Shown here: piece by piece, positions 7,960-17,811 of the stretch | Layout: every line of letters starts with the position of its first letter | Position numbering within the stretch: the stretch's first letter is position 1 | Source of the DNA: Mycobacterium vicinigordonae | GTDB lineage: Bacteria; Actinomycetota; Actinomycetes; Mycobacteriales; Mycobacteriaceae | Length of the DNA stretch: 64,000 nucleotides | Assembly (NCBI RefSeq): GCF_013466425.1 | Contig: NZ_CP059165.1 | Span: 682,001 to 746,000 of the forward strand | Direction of reading: 5' to 3' | Notes under the pieces: model-generated | What the model was told of the DNA's origin: nothing | Seen by the model: only the letters and a program-made list of their open reading frames with translations | The model's database searches: none | Position numbers and translations under genes: made by a program

Positions 7960-10470
7960 ATGCCAGCCAACACCCGTCATGTCGTCGTGGTCGGCCACGG
8001 CATGGTGGGCCACCGATTCGTTGAGGCGCTGCGCGCCCGTGACACCAACGGATGCTGGCAAATCACGGTGCTGGCAGAAGAAGCCGATGCCGCCTACGAC
8101 CGCGTCGGCCTGACGTCCTACACCGAAAGCTGGGACCGGAGCCTGCTGGCGCTCCCCGGCAACGACTACACCGGCGACGAACTGGTGCAGCTGCAGCTCA
8201 ATACCAAAGTCACCGAAATCGACTGTGCCGCAAGAACTATCGTCACCGCCCAGGGGCAGCGGCACGACTATGATGCACTGGTGTTGGCCACCGGTTCGTA
8301 CGCGTTCGTGCCGCCGGTGAGCGGGCACGATCTGCCGTGCTGTCACGTTTACCGCACACTCGATGACCTGGACGCCATCCGTGCTGCCGCACAGCTTGCG
8401 GCGCAGTCCGGCCGGGCCGGCGTCGTGATCGGTGGCGGCCTGCTCGGGCTGGAAGCCGCTAACGCATTGCGCCAGTTCGGCTTATCCACCCACGTCGTCG
8501 AAATGATGCCGCGACTGATGGCCCAACAGATCGACGAGGCCGGCGGTGCCCTGCTGGCGCGAATGATCGGCGAACTCGGCATCCAGGTCCACGTCGGAAC
8601 TGGCACCGAATCGATTGACCGCGTTGATGATTCGTCGGCGCAGGTGCGCCTGTCCGACGGCCAGGTCATCGATGCCGGAGTGGTGATCTTCGCCGCCGGC
8701 ATCCGGCCCCGCGACGAGTTGGCTCGTGTCGCGGGGTTGGCGGTGGCTGAGCGGGGCGGCATCCTCACCGACTCGTCTTGTCGCGCCAGCGATCCCGCCG
8801 TCTTCGCGATCGGCGAGGTGGCCGCGATCGAGGGTAGGTGCTACGGGCTGGTCGGTCCCGGCTACACCAGCGCCGAGGTGGTGGCCGATCGGTTGCTCGA
8901 CGGGGCCGCCGAATTCCCCGAAGCCGATTTGTCCACCAAACTCAAGCTGCTCGGCGTCGACGTCGCCAGCTTTGGTGACGCCATGGGCGCGACGGCGAAC
9001 TGCCTCGAGGTCGCGGTCAACGACGCGGTAAACCGCACCTACGCCAAGCTGGTGCTCTCCGACGACGCCAAGACATTGCTGGGCGGGGTGCTGGTCGGCG
9101 ACGCATCGAACTATGGCGTGCTGCGACCGATGGTGGGCAGCGAACTACCTGGGGACCCGCTGACGCTCATCGCACCCGCGGCGGAGGGGACCGCGGCGCT
9201 CGGCATTGGCGCCTTGCCCGATTCCGCGCAGATCTGCTCGTGCAACAACGTCAGCAAGGGTGAGCTGAAGTGCGCAATCGCCGAGGGCTGCACCGACGTT
9301 CCCGCGTTGAAGGCGTGCACCACGGCTGGCACCTCGTGCGGGTCGTGCGTACCGCTGCTCAAGCAGCTGCTCGAGGCCGAGGGCGTCGAGCAGTCCAAAG
9401 CGCTCTGTGAGCACTTCAGCCAGTCCCGCGCCGAACTGTTCCAGATCATCTCTGCGACCGAGATCCGCACCTTCTCCGGGCTGGTGGACCGTTTCGGCAG
9501 CGGAAAGGGTTGCGACATCTGCAAACCCGTCGTTGCCTCGATCCTGGCGTCCACCGGGTCGGACCACATCCTGACTGGCGAGCAGGCCTCGCTGCAGGAC
9601 TCCAACGACCACTTCCTGGCCAACATCCAGCGAAACGGCAGCTACTCGGTGGTCCCGCGGGTGCCCGGCGGCGACATCAAGCCCGAGCACCTGATCCTGA
9701 TCGGCCAGATTGCCCAGGACTTCGGGCTCTACACCAAGATCACCGGCGGCCAGCGCATCGACATGTTCGGCGCCCGGGTGGACCAGCTGCCAGCGATTTG
9801 GAAGCGGCTGGTCGATGCTGGTATGGAATCGGGCCACGCCTACGGCAAGGCGCTGCGGACCGTGAAGAGCTGTGTCGGCAGCGACTGGTGCCGCTACGGC
9901 CAACAGGATTCGGTGCAGCTGGCCATCGACCTGGAGCTGCGCTACCGGGGCCTGCGGGCACCACACAAGATCAAGCTGGGTGTGTCGGGTTGCGCGCGGG
10001 AGTGCGCTGAGGCGCGCGGCAAGGACGTCGGTGTCATCGCCACCGAGAAGGGCTGGAACCTCTACGTAGGCGGCAACGGTGGCATGACCCCCAAGCACGC
10101 CCAGCTGTTGGCGAGCGACCTGAACACCGAAACGCTGGTGCGCTACGTCGACCGGTTCCTGATGTACTACATTCGCACCGCGGACCGGCTGCAACGTACT
10201 GCGCCGTGGGTGGAATCGCTTGGCCTGGAACATATTCGCGAAGTCGTCTGCGACGACAAACTGGGCCTGGCCGATGAATTCGAGGCGGCGGTGCGGCGCC
10301 ACGTCGAGAACTACCGCTGCGAGTGGAAGGGTGTGCTGGAGGACCCCGAGAAGCTGTCGCGGTTCGTCTCTTTCGTCAACGCCCCCGATGCCGTCGACGA
10401 GACGGTGACCTTTACCGAACGTGCCGGGCGCAAAGTACCTGTGCCCCTTGGCCTACCGCAGATCCGTTGA
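7960..10470 (+). CDS. nirB: Assimilatory nitrite reductase [NAD(P)H] large subunit
   Basis: The 836-residue protein is in family order. It begins with an FAD/NAD(P)H pyridine nucleotide-disulfide domain (VVVVGHGMVGHRF at the N-terminus, VIGGGLLGLEAANAL near 158). BFD-type [2Fe-2S] cysteines follow (CSCNN...C...CGSC near 425-465), with a second CDICKP segment near 520. The C-terminal sulfite/nitrite reductase half carries the siroheme-[4Fe-4S] ligands Cys638, Cys644, Cys678 and Cys682. It reduces nitrite to ammonium in the cytoplasm with NirD. Siroheme can be supplied by the chelatase and HemD-like genes downstream. The ATG at 7960 leaves the Rossmann motif close to the N-terminus, as expected. 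Confidence 0.97.
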   Translation: MPANTRHVVVVGHGMVGHRFVEALRARDTNGCWQITVLAEEADAAYDRVGLTSYTESWDRSLLALPGNDYTGDELVQLQLNTKVTEIDCAARTIVTAQGQRHDYDALVLATGSYAFVPPVSGHDLPCCHVYRTLDDLDAIRAAAQLAAQSGRAGVVIGGGLLGLEAANALRQFGLSTHVVEMMPRLMAQQIDEAGGALLARMIGELGIQVHVGTGTESIDRVDDSSAQVRLSDGQVIDAGVVIFAAGIRPRDELARVAGLAVAERGGILTDSSCRASDPAVFAIGEVAAIEGRCYGLVGPGYTSAEVVADRLLDGAAEFPEADLSTKLKLLGVDVASFGDAMGATANCLEVAVNDAVNRTYAKLVLSDDAKTLLGGVLVGDASNYGVLRPMVGSELPGDPLTLIAPAAEGTAALGIGALPDSAQICSCNNVSKGELKCAIAEGCTDVPALKACTTAGTSCGSCVPLLKQLLEAEGVEQSKALCEHFSQSRAELFQIISATEIRTFSGLVDRFGSGKGCDICKPVVASILASTGSDHILTGEQASLQDSNDHFLANIQRNGSYSVVPRVPGGDIKPEHLILIGQIAQDFGLYTKITGGQRIDMFGARVDQLPAIWKRLVDAGMESGHAYGKALRTVKSCVGSDWCRYGQQDSVQLAIDLELRYRGLRAPHKIKLGVSGCARECAEARGKDVGVIATEKGWNLYVGGNGGMTPKHAQLLASDLNTETLVRYVDRFLMYYIRTADRLQRTAPWVESLGLEHIREVVCDDKLGLADEFEAAVRRHVENYRCEWKGVLEDPEKLSRFVSFVNAPDAVDETVTFTERAGRKVPVPLGLPQIR

Positions 10471-10482
10471 TCAGGAGGAGAC

Positions 10483-10845
10483 ATGAAGACCAATAATCGG
10501 GTGTGGACGACCGCCTGCGACTACGACCGCCTGATCCCGGGCCGCGGCGTGGGCGTGCTGCTCGACGACGGCAGCCAGGCCGCGCTGTTCCGCCTTGATG
10601 ACGGTTCGGTGTACGCGATCGGCAATATCGACCCGTTCTCCGGTGCGGCGGTACTGTCCCGTGGCCTGGTGGGTGATCGCGGTGGGAGAGTCGTGGTCCA
10701 GTCGCCAATCTTGAAGCAGGCGTTCGCACTCGACGACGGCGGCTGCCTGGACGACACCAGCGTGTCGGTCCCGGTGTACCCGGTGCGCGTGACGGCCGAT
10801 TGTCGCATCGAGATCGGCCGGGTCGCCGCGCGGATGGCCGCCTGA
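10483..10845 (+). CDS. nirD: Nitrite reductase small subunit
   Basis: The 120-residue protein has a Rieske-like fold without the CxH...CxxH cluster ligands, as is usual for NirD. The signature region is LFRLDDGSVYAIGNIDPFSGAAVLSRGLVGDR. AGGAGG lies just before the ATG, 12 bp after the nirB stop, so the two form one operon. It is needed with NirB for assimilatory nitrite reduction. Confidence 0.95.
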   Translation: MKTNNRVWTTACDYDRLIPGRGVGVLLDDGSQAALFRLDDGSVYAIGNIDPFSGAAVLSRGLVGDRGGRVVVQSPILKQAFALDDGGCLDDTSVSVPVYPVRVTADCRIEIGRVAARMAA

Positions 10846-10856
10846 TCCGGGGCGGG

Positions 10857-11306
10857 CTAGTCGATCTTGCCGACGAGGTAGCGCTGCATCGTCGGGCCGA
10901 TGGCGTCGACCAGTTGTTCCACCGGCATCGAGTGCATCGGTTCGGAGCGAACGCCATAGCGCATGATGCCGAGTCCGACCAACTGTGAAGCGCACAACGA
11001 CGCGCGTACCGCCACTTTGTCCGCACCCAGCATCTTGAGCAGCGGGTTGAACACCGGACCAATGAACATCGACTGCACGATCTCTGCGGTTTTCGCCAGC
11101 CCGGTCGAGGCGACGGCGCTGGCGGCAAATGGTCCGCCTCCCGCCGCGTCCCAGGTGGTAATCAGCACGTAGAGGGTTCGGCGACCCACCTGGTTGACGC
11201 TTCCGGTGACGATTCGATCGATGAACTCCGGTGTGCCGAATGGTAAACGCAGCATCTTCGCCACCGGGTCGAGGAGCCCGCGCGAGGGCTCTTCGTTTCG
11301 GGCCAT
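10857..11306 (-). CDS. Stand-alone TetR C-terminal-like domain protein (Rv0258c-like)
   Basis: The 149-residue helical protein resembles the ligand-binding C-terminal half of TetR regulators (MLRLPFGTPEFIDRIVTGSVNQVG...FNPLLKMLGADKVAVRASLCASQLVGLGIMRYG). No helix-turn-helix domain precedes it: only 21 bp separate its start from the convergently ordered chelatase gene upstream. It ends 11 bp from the nirD stop. It may be a remnant or a ligand-sensing partner protein. In M. tuberculosis cobU, cobQ1 and PPE2 lie between nirD and this gene (from memory); here they are absent. Confidence 0.7.
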   Translation of the reverse strand: MARNEEPSRGLLDPVAKMLRLPFGTPEFIDRIVTGSVNQVGRRTLYVLITTWDAAGGGPFAASAVASTGLAKTAEIVQSMFIGPVFNPLLKMLGADKVAVRASLCASQLVGLGIMRYGVRSEPMHSMPVEQLVDAIGPTMQRYLVGKID

Positions 11307-11327
11307 GCTGCCAGGATTACCCGGATA

Positions 11328-12056
11328 TCAGCAAAGATCAAGCGTCGCAGGTCCGGGCGTGGCCAGTGGGCAAAGGTCCGCGACCGTCATCGCCTCGCGG
11401 AACCGCCGCGCGATCAGGTGTGCCAGTCCGGCATGGGTGCCTAGCGGCGGTGTCACCAGATCGGCGCCGCACCCGCGGAGTCGTTGTTGGAAAAGGCCGT
11501 CGGCCAGCAGGTAAGAGGCGATCACGACGCGAACCGCGCCCCTGCGGCGCGCGGTGGCTACAGCGTCGCCGATGTGCGGTGCGCCCAGCGCAGCGAAGCC
11601 TATATCAACCCGCGACCCGGTGAACGCCGACAGCGCCGCCGCGGCGTTGTGCAGGTCGGCTCGGGCAAGGTGGTCCGAGGTGCCCGCTGCACCCAATATC
11701 ACCGAATCGCCAGGGCGCCAACCTGATTCCAGCAGCAGCTGGCCCAGGACAGTGGTGATCTGACGACCCTGCCCTAATGCGGGGGTGACGGTGACGTTGG
11801 GATGTCCGCTGGCCGCGACGTGTGCGGGGAGGTCGGCGCGCACGTGGTAACCGCGGGACAGAAACGCCGGCACCACGAATGCTGGTCGACCATCAGGCAG
11901 ATTCGAAAGCACTTCGCTGGGGGTGGGTCCGAGCACGTCGACGAATGCAACATGCACGGTGCGGTCCAGGAGGTTACTCACCCGTGCTGCGAGGTCGCCG
12001 ACCATTGCCACGCCCGACGGCCGGCGGGTACCGTGCGCCGTCAATATCAGGTTCAT
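11328..12056 (-). CDS. Sirohydrochlorin chelatase (CbiX/SirB family, Rv0259c-like)
   Basis: The 242-residue protein has two tandem chelatase half-domains, starting with LILTAHGTRRPSG (catalytic His in AHG). FLSRGYHVRADLP follows, holding the second metal-binding His, and ASYLLADGLFQQRL lies at the equivalent place in the second half. It would insert iron (or cobalt) into sirohydrochlorin. Beside nirB, siroheme production is the most likely role. Its ATG overlaps the stop of the HemD-like gene (ATGA). Confidence 0.88.
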   Translation of the reverse strand: MNLILTAHGTRRPSGVAMVGDLAARVSNLLDRTVHVAFVDVLGPTPSEVLSNLPDGRPAFVVPAFLSRGYHVRADLPAHVAASGHPNVTVTPALGQGRQITTVLGQLLLESGWRPGDSVILGAAGTSDHLARADLHNAAAALSAFTGSRVDIGFAALGAPHIGDAVATARRRGAVRVVIASYLLADGLFQQRLRGCGADLVTPPLGTHAGLAHLIARRFREAMTVADLCPLATPGPATLDLC

Positions 12057-13198
12057 GCGGCGTCGTGTTCGGAGTCGAGGGCCAGCCGGTAACCGCGCTT
12101 AACAACAGTCGCGACGATGTTCTTGTCGCCCAGCGCGGTTCGCAGTCGAAGCACCGCGGTGTCCACCGCATGCGTGTCCGCGCTGTTGCCCGGCAACACC
12201 CGCAGCAGTTCGGAGCGTCCGACGACGTCGCCCGGGCGATGTGCCAGCGCGCGCAGTATCGCCATGCCCGAGGCCGATACGGTGCGCACCGAACCATCGA
12301 CCAGGACGCAGGTTCCTCGAATGTCGACCAGATGTCCGGCGGCTTTCACGCTGCACGAACCCAGCGCCGGCAATTCTTCGGCTATGTGGCGGGCCAAGGC
12401 GCCCAGTCGCATTCGTGCCGGCGAGGAGGTGGGTATCCCCCGTCTGATCAGCGGTCGCGATGTCACCGGTCCGACGCACATCGCGTGCACCCCGCCGCGC
12501 AGGGCGTCCAGCAGCTGTTCCTCCAGGTCCAACTGGCGTGCCCGCTCCAATACCGCCGCCGCCGCCGGAGCCGAGGTGAAGCTGACGGCATCGAACTGGC
12601 GCCGGGCGATGCCGGTTACCAAGCAGTCAAAGTCGCCGCCTAAAGGGGTTGGCTTCCAACGGTATACCCGGATCGGTACCACTTCGGCTCCCGCTGATCG
12701 CAATCCGGAGATGAATTCCGGGAAGGGATCCCAGCCGTCGGCAGCCCCGTGCAGTTGAATGGCGATGCGCTTGCCGGACACCCCGGTGTCGAGCAGGTAC
12801 TCGAAGACCTCCTGCGAGGACTCCGAGTCCGGCGACCACTCCTCGCGCAGCCCTGCCGCCCGCAACGCCCCGGTTGCTTTCGGCCCGCGCGAAATGACCC
12901 GGCCACGCGACAGCGAATCGACGAGTTCGTTGGCCAGTCCCCAGCCTTCGGCCGCGGCGACCCAACCTCGAAAGCCGATGCCCGTGTGGGCGATCAGGAT
13001 GTCGGGTGGATCGGTGATCAAAGCCTGGGTGTTGGCGTGCAGCTCGTTGTCGTCGGGCAGTGCGATCATGCTGATCGCCGGTGCGGCGAATATCTCGGCC
13101 CCGTGCCGGTGCAGCAGTGCACACAGCTCCTCGGCACGACGGGCTGATGTGACTGCGATTCGATAGCCGGCCAGTGGCGCAGACCTGGGCTGGGCCAT
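12053..13198 (-). CDS. Uroporphyrinogen-III synthase fused to a winged-helix regulator (Rv0260c-like)
   Basis: The N-terminal ~260 residues form a HemD-type domain (GYRIAVTSARRAEELCALL, ILIAHTGIGFRGW, AVSFTSAPAAAAVL). The C-terminal ~100 residues form an OmpR-type winged helix (GDVVGRSELLRVLPG...VDTAVLRLRTALG...VVKRGYRLA). I chose ATG at 13198, giving 381 aa, because AAAGGA precedes it and the extra 19 residues of the longer frame are not HemD-like. The fusion suggests tetrapyrrole synthesis coupled to regulation of nitrite or nitrate assimilation. The chelatase gene is coupled downstream. Confidence 0.85.
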   Translation of the reverse strand: MAQPRSAPLAGYRIAVTSARRAEELCALLHRHGAEIFAAPAISMIALPDDNELHANTQALITDPPDILIAHTGIGFRGWVAAAEGWGLANELVDSLSRGRVISRGPKATGALRAAGLREEWSPDSESSQEVFEYLLDTGVSGKRIAIQLHGAADGWDPFPEFISGLRSAGAEVVPIRVYRWKPTPLGGDFDCLVTGIARRQFDAVSFTSAPAAAAVLERARQLDLEEQLLDALRGGVHAMCVGPVTSRPLIRRGIPTSSPARMRLGALARHIAEELPALGSCSVKAAGHLVDIRGTCVLVDGSVRTVSASGMAILRALAHRPGDVVGRSELLRVLPGNSADTHAVDTAVLRLRTALGDKNIVATVVKRGYRLALDSEHDAA

Positions 13199-13889
13199 GT
13201 GTCCTTTATATGCCGCAGCGGTTTCCGCGACGTTACCTGGCAATTGCTGCGACATTGCCCCCGCCTGCGTTCCTCGTCACAAGTCTGCGGGCTAGCAGAC
13301 ATTCGCGGCCCACCCGGTTCACCGAGGTTCGCACCGCGTGCCCCGATTTGAGCCGTCCCGCAATGGGTTCGGCGTCCGACATGATTCGGCAGGCGGACAC
13401 GGCGTTGTCGCAATCCATGTGGCGTAGCTCACTTCCCGGCCGAGGGTAGGGGCGCCGCAATATCTAATATTGCTGCGCCACTGTTGGTTTCGATGCTCAC
13501 ACCGTGACTAACGGCAGTCAAATCGGGAGAGCCGATATCGCCTGATAGTTGTGTCCTAGTTCTCTGCCAGGTCACTGACAAAGCGACGTGGATCACACGA
13601 GGGGGTTTGTCGGTCGCCGGGAACTGGCCCAGGTCGTCGATGCCGGGCTATTGGCCGCGACCAGTCCGCGCCGTGCGCCGCTGGCCACAACTTGAGCGGC
13701 TGCACGCCCGCCGGGTAGGTGGAATCATCTCGTGCGCAGCGCCATTGTCGATCTCTGGCCAGACGCTCCCCTGATTGGGGGAGAAAAATTCATCTGCGAA
13801 ATCCTCCAGTTGCCCGAGCGACGTGCCTCGTGCGCCGGGGTCACAGTGAGCTCTGCAACGTCATCCGCCCAACGGAGGGATCGGACACG
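13199..13889. other. Long intergenic region between the HemD-regulator gene and PE_PGRS
   Basis: About 690 bp separate two divergent genes. It contains a strong 29-bp palindrome (13451-13479, listed separately) and the ribosome site of the PE_PGRS gene. Short open frames exist on both strands (about 13233-13460 minus, 13174-13449 plus), but neither has a ribosome site plus family resemblance, so I call no gene. A leader or small RNA cannot be excluded. Confidence 0.6.
13451..13479. promoter_or_regulatory. 29-bp palindrome, operator-like
   Basis: Left arm GGCGCCGCAATAT and right arm ATATTGCTGCGCC are inverted repeats matching at 12 of 13 positions around a CTA centre. The AT-rich core inside GC-rich sequence looks like a repressor operator (ArsR- or TetR-type cores can look like this) more than a terminator, as no T-run follows. 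It lies about 250 bp from the HemD-regulator start and 410 bp from the PE_PGRS start. Confidence 0.6.
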
Positions 13890-15692
13890 ATGTCATATCT
13901 AAATGTTGCCCCTGACGTGCTTTCGTCAGCGGCAGCAGACGTGTCTGGTATCGGTTCCGCTCTGCGCTGGGCCAATGCGGAGGCGGCGACTCGGACGACG
14001 GCACTGCTCGCTGCGGGCGCCGACGAGGTGTCGATGGCCGTTGCGTCGCTGTTCTCCGGGCATGGTCAGGCCTACCAGAGCGTGTCGACTCAGCTGACCG
14101 CGTTTCACGAGCAGTTTGTGCAGGCCCTCGAGTCGAACGCGAATACTTACGCCGCCGCGGAGTCGGCCGCCGCGTCGCCCCTGCAGTTAATCCTCGATGT
14201 GGTCAACGCGCCCACCCAGGCACTGCTGGGCCGTCCGTTAATCGGCAACGGCGCTGATGCTGCCCCGGGTTCCGGCGCCAACGGCGCAGCGGGTGGACTT
14301 TTGTTGGGCAACGGAGGCAGGGGCGGGTCGGGCGCCGGCGGCCAGGCCGGAGGTGCGGGCGGCGCGGCCGGGCTGATCGGCAACGGGGGCAGCGGCGGGA
14401 CTGGCGGCGCCGGCGCAACCGGCGGGGCGGGTGGCAGTGGCGGGTGGCTGTACGGCAACGGCGGCACAGGTGGCGACGGCGGGGCTGCGATGTCGGTCGG
14501 TATGGCTGGCGGTCACGGTGGCGTCGGCGGCAGCGCCGGGCTGTGGGGTGCGGGCGGTAACGGCGGGCACGGTGGGGCCGGCATGGCCGGCGCGAACGCC
14601 GTCAACCCGGCATCGATCACCGACCCGAGCCTGAACGGCGCTCCTGGTTACGGCGGTCAAACCGACAAGGCCGGAAACATCAGCGCCGGCGACGGCGGAC
14701 CCGGCCAGGCGGGTGGGATGGGTGTCAACGGGGGTAGCGGCGGTAGCGGCGGTGACGCCGACGCCACGCAAGGGAAGGGGTCGCCGGCGTCCAGGGGGGT
14801 CGCCGGCAGTGGCGGCGAGGGCGGAGCGGGAGGCGCTGGCGGGGCCAGCGGCGGCGACGGAGGTCAGGCCGGGTACTCCCGAACCCTCGGCGGTACGGCT
14901 ATCGCGGGTGCGGGTGGTGGCGGCGGTGCCGGCGGCGCGGGTTTGAACGGGCTGAGCGGTAGCGCGGGGGGTGCCGGCGGCGACGGGGGCCGGGGCGGAT
15001 TGCTGGTTGGCAACGGTGGTGACGGTGGTTTCGGCGGCACCGGCGGCCTCGGCGGAAGCGGTTCCGCCGGCGGTACCGGCGGCGCCGGCGGCGGGCACAC
15101 TCCCGTCGATGCGACCTCCACGAACGCCGCCTACAGCTCCAGCGGCAACGCCTACGGCGGCAACGGCGGATCGGGCGGTGCGGGCGGCGATGGCGGGCAA
15201 GGTGGCCGCGGCGCCGCCGGGGGAGCGGGCGGAAATGGCGGCGCCGCGGGGTGGTTGGTCGGCAACGGTGGTGCCGGTGGACACGGTGGTGGCGGCGGCG
15301 CCGGCGGTGCAGGTGCGCTGGGCGGCAACGGTGGGGCCGGCGCCGCGGGCGGCAACGCCGGTGCCCCCGCGGGCGCCACGTTCGGCGGCTCTGGGGGCGA
15401 TGGTGGCAACGCCGGTCATGGCGGCAATGGTGGCGACGGGGGCGACGGCGGTCAGGGTGGCGCCGGTGCCCGCGGCGGGTTGTTCGGCAAGGGCGGCGCG
15501 GCGGGCGGCCTCGGTGACGGCGGCGTGGGCGGGGTCGGCGGCTCGCGGGGCAGCGCTGGTAGCGGCGGTGCGGCCGGGTTGGGACTGGGTGCTAACCCGC
15601 ACAACGGCTCCGCCGGATCAGACGGCGTCAGCACTGGGGACTTCGACGGGTCCAACGGGGCCGACGGCAACGCCGGGATCAAGCGTGCGTGA
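13890..15692 (+). CDS. PE_PGRS family protein
   Basis: The 600-residue protein has a PE domain ([20 protein letters not shown]...), a YAAAE export motif near residue 90, the [22 protein letters not shown] linker, and a ~480-residue Gly/Ala/Asn-rich PGRS part ending GNAGIKRA. The ATG at 13890 is chosen because GGAGGGA lies 9 nt upstream and the PE domain begins exactly there. An in-frame extension back to 13719 has no PE character. It is convergent with narK3 (1 bp between stop codons). A surface-exposed ESX-5 substrate is expected. Confidence 0.93.
   Translation: MSYLNVAPDVLSSAAADVSGIGSALRWANAEAATRTTALLAAGADEVSMAVASLFSGHGQAYQSVSTQLTAFHEQFVQALESNANTYAAAESAAASPLQLILDVVNAPTQALLGRPLIGNGADAAPGSGANGAAGGLLLGNGGRGGSGAGGQAGGAGGAAGLIGNGGSGGTGGAGATGGAGGSGGWLYGNGGTGGDGGAAMSVGMAGGHGGVGGSAGLWGAGGNGGHGGAGMAGANAVNPASITDPSLNGAPGYGGQTDKAGNISAGDGGPGQAGGMGVNGGSGGSGGDADATQGKGSPASRGVAGSGGEGGAGGAGGASGGDGGQAGYSRTLGGTAIAGAGGGGGAGGAGLNGLSGSAGGAGGDGGRGGLLVGNGGDGGFGGTGGLGGSGSAGGTGGAGGGHTPVDATSTNAAYSSSGNAYGGNGGSGGAGGDGGQGGRGAAGGAGGNGGAAGWLVGNGGAGGHGGGGGAGGAGALGGNGGAGAAGGNAGAPAGATFGGSGGDGGNAGHGGNGGDGGDGGQGGAGARGGLFGKGGAAGGLGDGGVGGVGGSRGSAGSGGAAGLGLGANPHNGSAGSDGVSTGDFDGSNGADGNAGIKRA
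14240..15600 (+). repeat. PGRS GC-rich repetitive region
   Basis: Gly-Gly-X encoding units, interrupted by a few non-repetitive inserts (for example around 14600-14700 and 15110-15160), form the PGRS part of the preceding gene. Long frames on the opposite strand are compositional shadows. Confidence 0.88.
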
Positions 15693-15693
15693 G

Positions 15694-17100
15694 CTACACG
15701 TACGCCAGACCCGTACGGGTGGTAGTGCCCGCGGTAAGGGGCCGGCGCACGTAGATCAGCCACGTCAGTACCGCGGCGGCGACGTAAAAACACGCGAACA
15801 CCCAGAACGCCGATGTGGCGGTCCCGCTGCTCGAATACGATTGGCGCAGAGCGAGATTGACGCCCACACCACCGAGCGCGCCGATCGCCCCGGCTAGTCC
15901 GATCAGTGCGCCGGACATGGACCGAGACCATTGTCGGCGCTGCGCCTCGGTGACCGCAAGGGCATGGCTGCGCGATTCGAAGATGGACGGAATCATCTTG
16001 TACACAGAGCCGTTGCCGATTCCGGACAAGATGAACAGCGCGATGAAACCGGTTACGTAACCGGCCATTTCGGCCGCAGGCGCAGGTCCAACGCGGTGCT
16101 GGCTGAAAGTGCTTACACTGACCAGGATTCCGGCGGCTAAGAGCATGCCGCAGAACGCACCGAGCGTGACTCGCCCACCGCCTGCGCGATCGGCCAACCG
16201 GCCGCCGTACACCCGCGACAGCGACCCCAGCATCGGCCCCAGGAAGGCGATCTGTGCCGCATGCAGCGCGGCCTGGGCGTTGCTCTGGCCGCTGGCGACG
16301 AAGTTGATCTGCAGCACCTGCCCGAAGGCGAAGGAGAATCCGATGAACGAACCGAAGGTGCCGATGTAAAGCAGTGCGACCACCCAGGTGTGTGGCTCGG
16401 CTAGCACCGCGCGCATGGTGCCCAGCTCGATGCGGTAGTGCTCAAGGTTGTCCATGAACAGGGCGGCGCCGATTCCGGCGACGGCCAGGAGTACCAGATA
16501 TACCGCGCCCACCCAGTACGGCTGGCGGTCACCGGCGGTCGCGATCACCAGCAAGCCGACCAGCTGGATCCCCGGGACGCCGAGATTGCCACCGCCCGCG
16601 TTCAGCGCTAGCGCCGCGCCCTTGAGCCGCTGGGGGTAAAACGCGTTGATGTTGGTCATCGACGAGGCGAAGTTTCCGCCGCCCAGCCCGGCCAGCGCGG
16701 CGCAGATCAGGTATGGCCACAGCGGCAAACCCGGGTTGGCCAGCAAAAAGATGCTACCGACAGTGGGAATGAGCAGCACCAGCGCAGAGAAGACGGTCCA
16801 GTTGCGGCCGCCGAACTTCGCGGTGGCGAACGTATAGGGAAAGCGCAGGCCGCCGCCGACCAGCGTCGCGATGGCGCCCAGCAGGAACTTGTCGGCCGTC
16901 GAAAATCCGTATACCGGGGTGGGCATGAACAGCACCATGACCGACCATATTGACCAGATCGAAAAGCCGACGTGCTCGGCGGCCACCGACCAGATGAGAT
17001 TGCGTCGTGCGATGTTCTTGTTGCCGGCCTCCCACGCCTCCACATCCTCGGGATCCCAGTCGGAAATGGTGTGCGAACGGCGCGCGAGCATGGCGGACAA
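15694..17100 (-). CDS. narK3: Nitrate/nitrite transporter, NarK family (MFS)
   Basis: The 468-residue protein has about twelve transmembrane segments. NarK/NRT-type glycine-rich signatures are present (AALAGLGGGNFASSMTNINAFYPQRLKGAALALNAGGGNLG and FILSGIGNGSVYKMIP). It moves nitrate in or nitrite out across the plasma membrane and fits with nirBD nearby. The TTG at 17100 is preferred because AGGAG lies 6 nt before it; an ATG three codons later is the alternative. Length agrees with M. tuberculosis NarK3 (469 aa, from memory). Confidence 0.93.
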   Translation of the reverse strand: MSAMLARRSHTISDWDPEDVEAWEAGNKNIARRNLIWSVAAEHVGFSIWSIWSVMVLFMPTPVYGFSTADKFLLGAIATLVGGGLRFPYTFATAKFGGRNWTVFSALVLLIPTVGSIFLLANPGLPLWPYLICAALAGLGGGNFASSMTNINAFYPQRLKGAALALNAGGGNLGVPGIQLVGLLVIATAGDRQPYWVGAVYLVLLAVAGIGAALFMDNLEHYRIELGTMRAVLAEPHTWVVALLYIGTFGSFIGFSFAFGQVLQINFVASGQSNAQAALHAAQIAFLGPMLGSLSRVYGGRLADRAGGGRVTLGAFCGMLLAAGILVSVSTFSQHRVGPAPAAEMAGYVTGFIALFILSGIGNGSVYKMIPSIFESRSHALAVTEAQRRQWSRSMSGALIGLAGAIGALGGVGVNLALRQSYSSSGTATSAFWVFACFYVAAAVLTWLIYVRRPLTAGTTTRTGLAYV

Positions 17101-17233
17101 GGGAGACTCCTAACGTCTCGGGCTTGTGGAGACCTTGTCGGTAACGCTAGAAATCTTTTGTTGCCCGGGCGCTTCTGAGAATGGCTCGGGCTGTGAAATT
17201 CCGCTCACCGCAACGTCCGAGGGTTGTGAGGCC

Positions 17234-17776
<543 letters not shown>

Positions 17777-17811
17777 CTACCACCGCTGGAGTCGGAGCGG
17801 ACGATTGGGCG

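Noticed and set aside
9145..10302. 385-residue minus-strand ORF
   Set aside because: Antisense to the siroheme half of nirB; no recognisable domain.
13174..13460. Short ORFs on both strands in the long intergenic region
   Set aside because: No ribosome site with sensible spacing and no family resemblance; the plus-strand one overlaps the HemD-regulator start.
14238..15602. 454-residue minus-strand Ala/Thr-rich ORF over PE_PGRS
   Set aside because: Low-complexity mirror of the Gly-rich repeat; similar proline-rich frames occur over both PGRS regions.
17101..17125. GAGAC-N7-GTCTC inverted repeat just upstream of narK3
   Set aside because: Arms are only 5 bp and it overlaps the ribosome site; too weak to call an operator.
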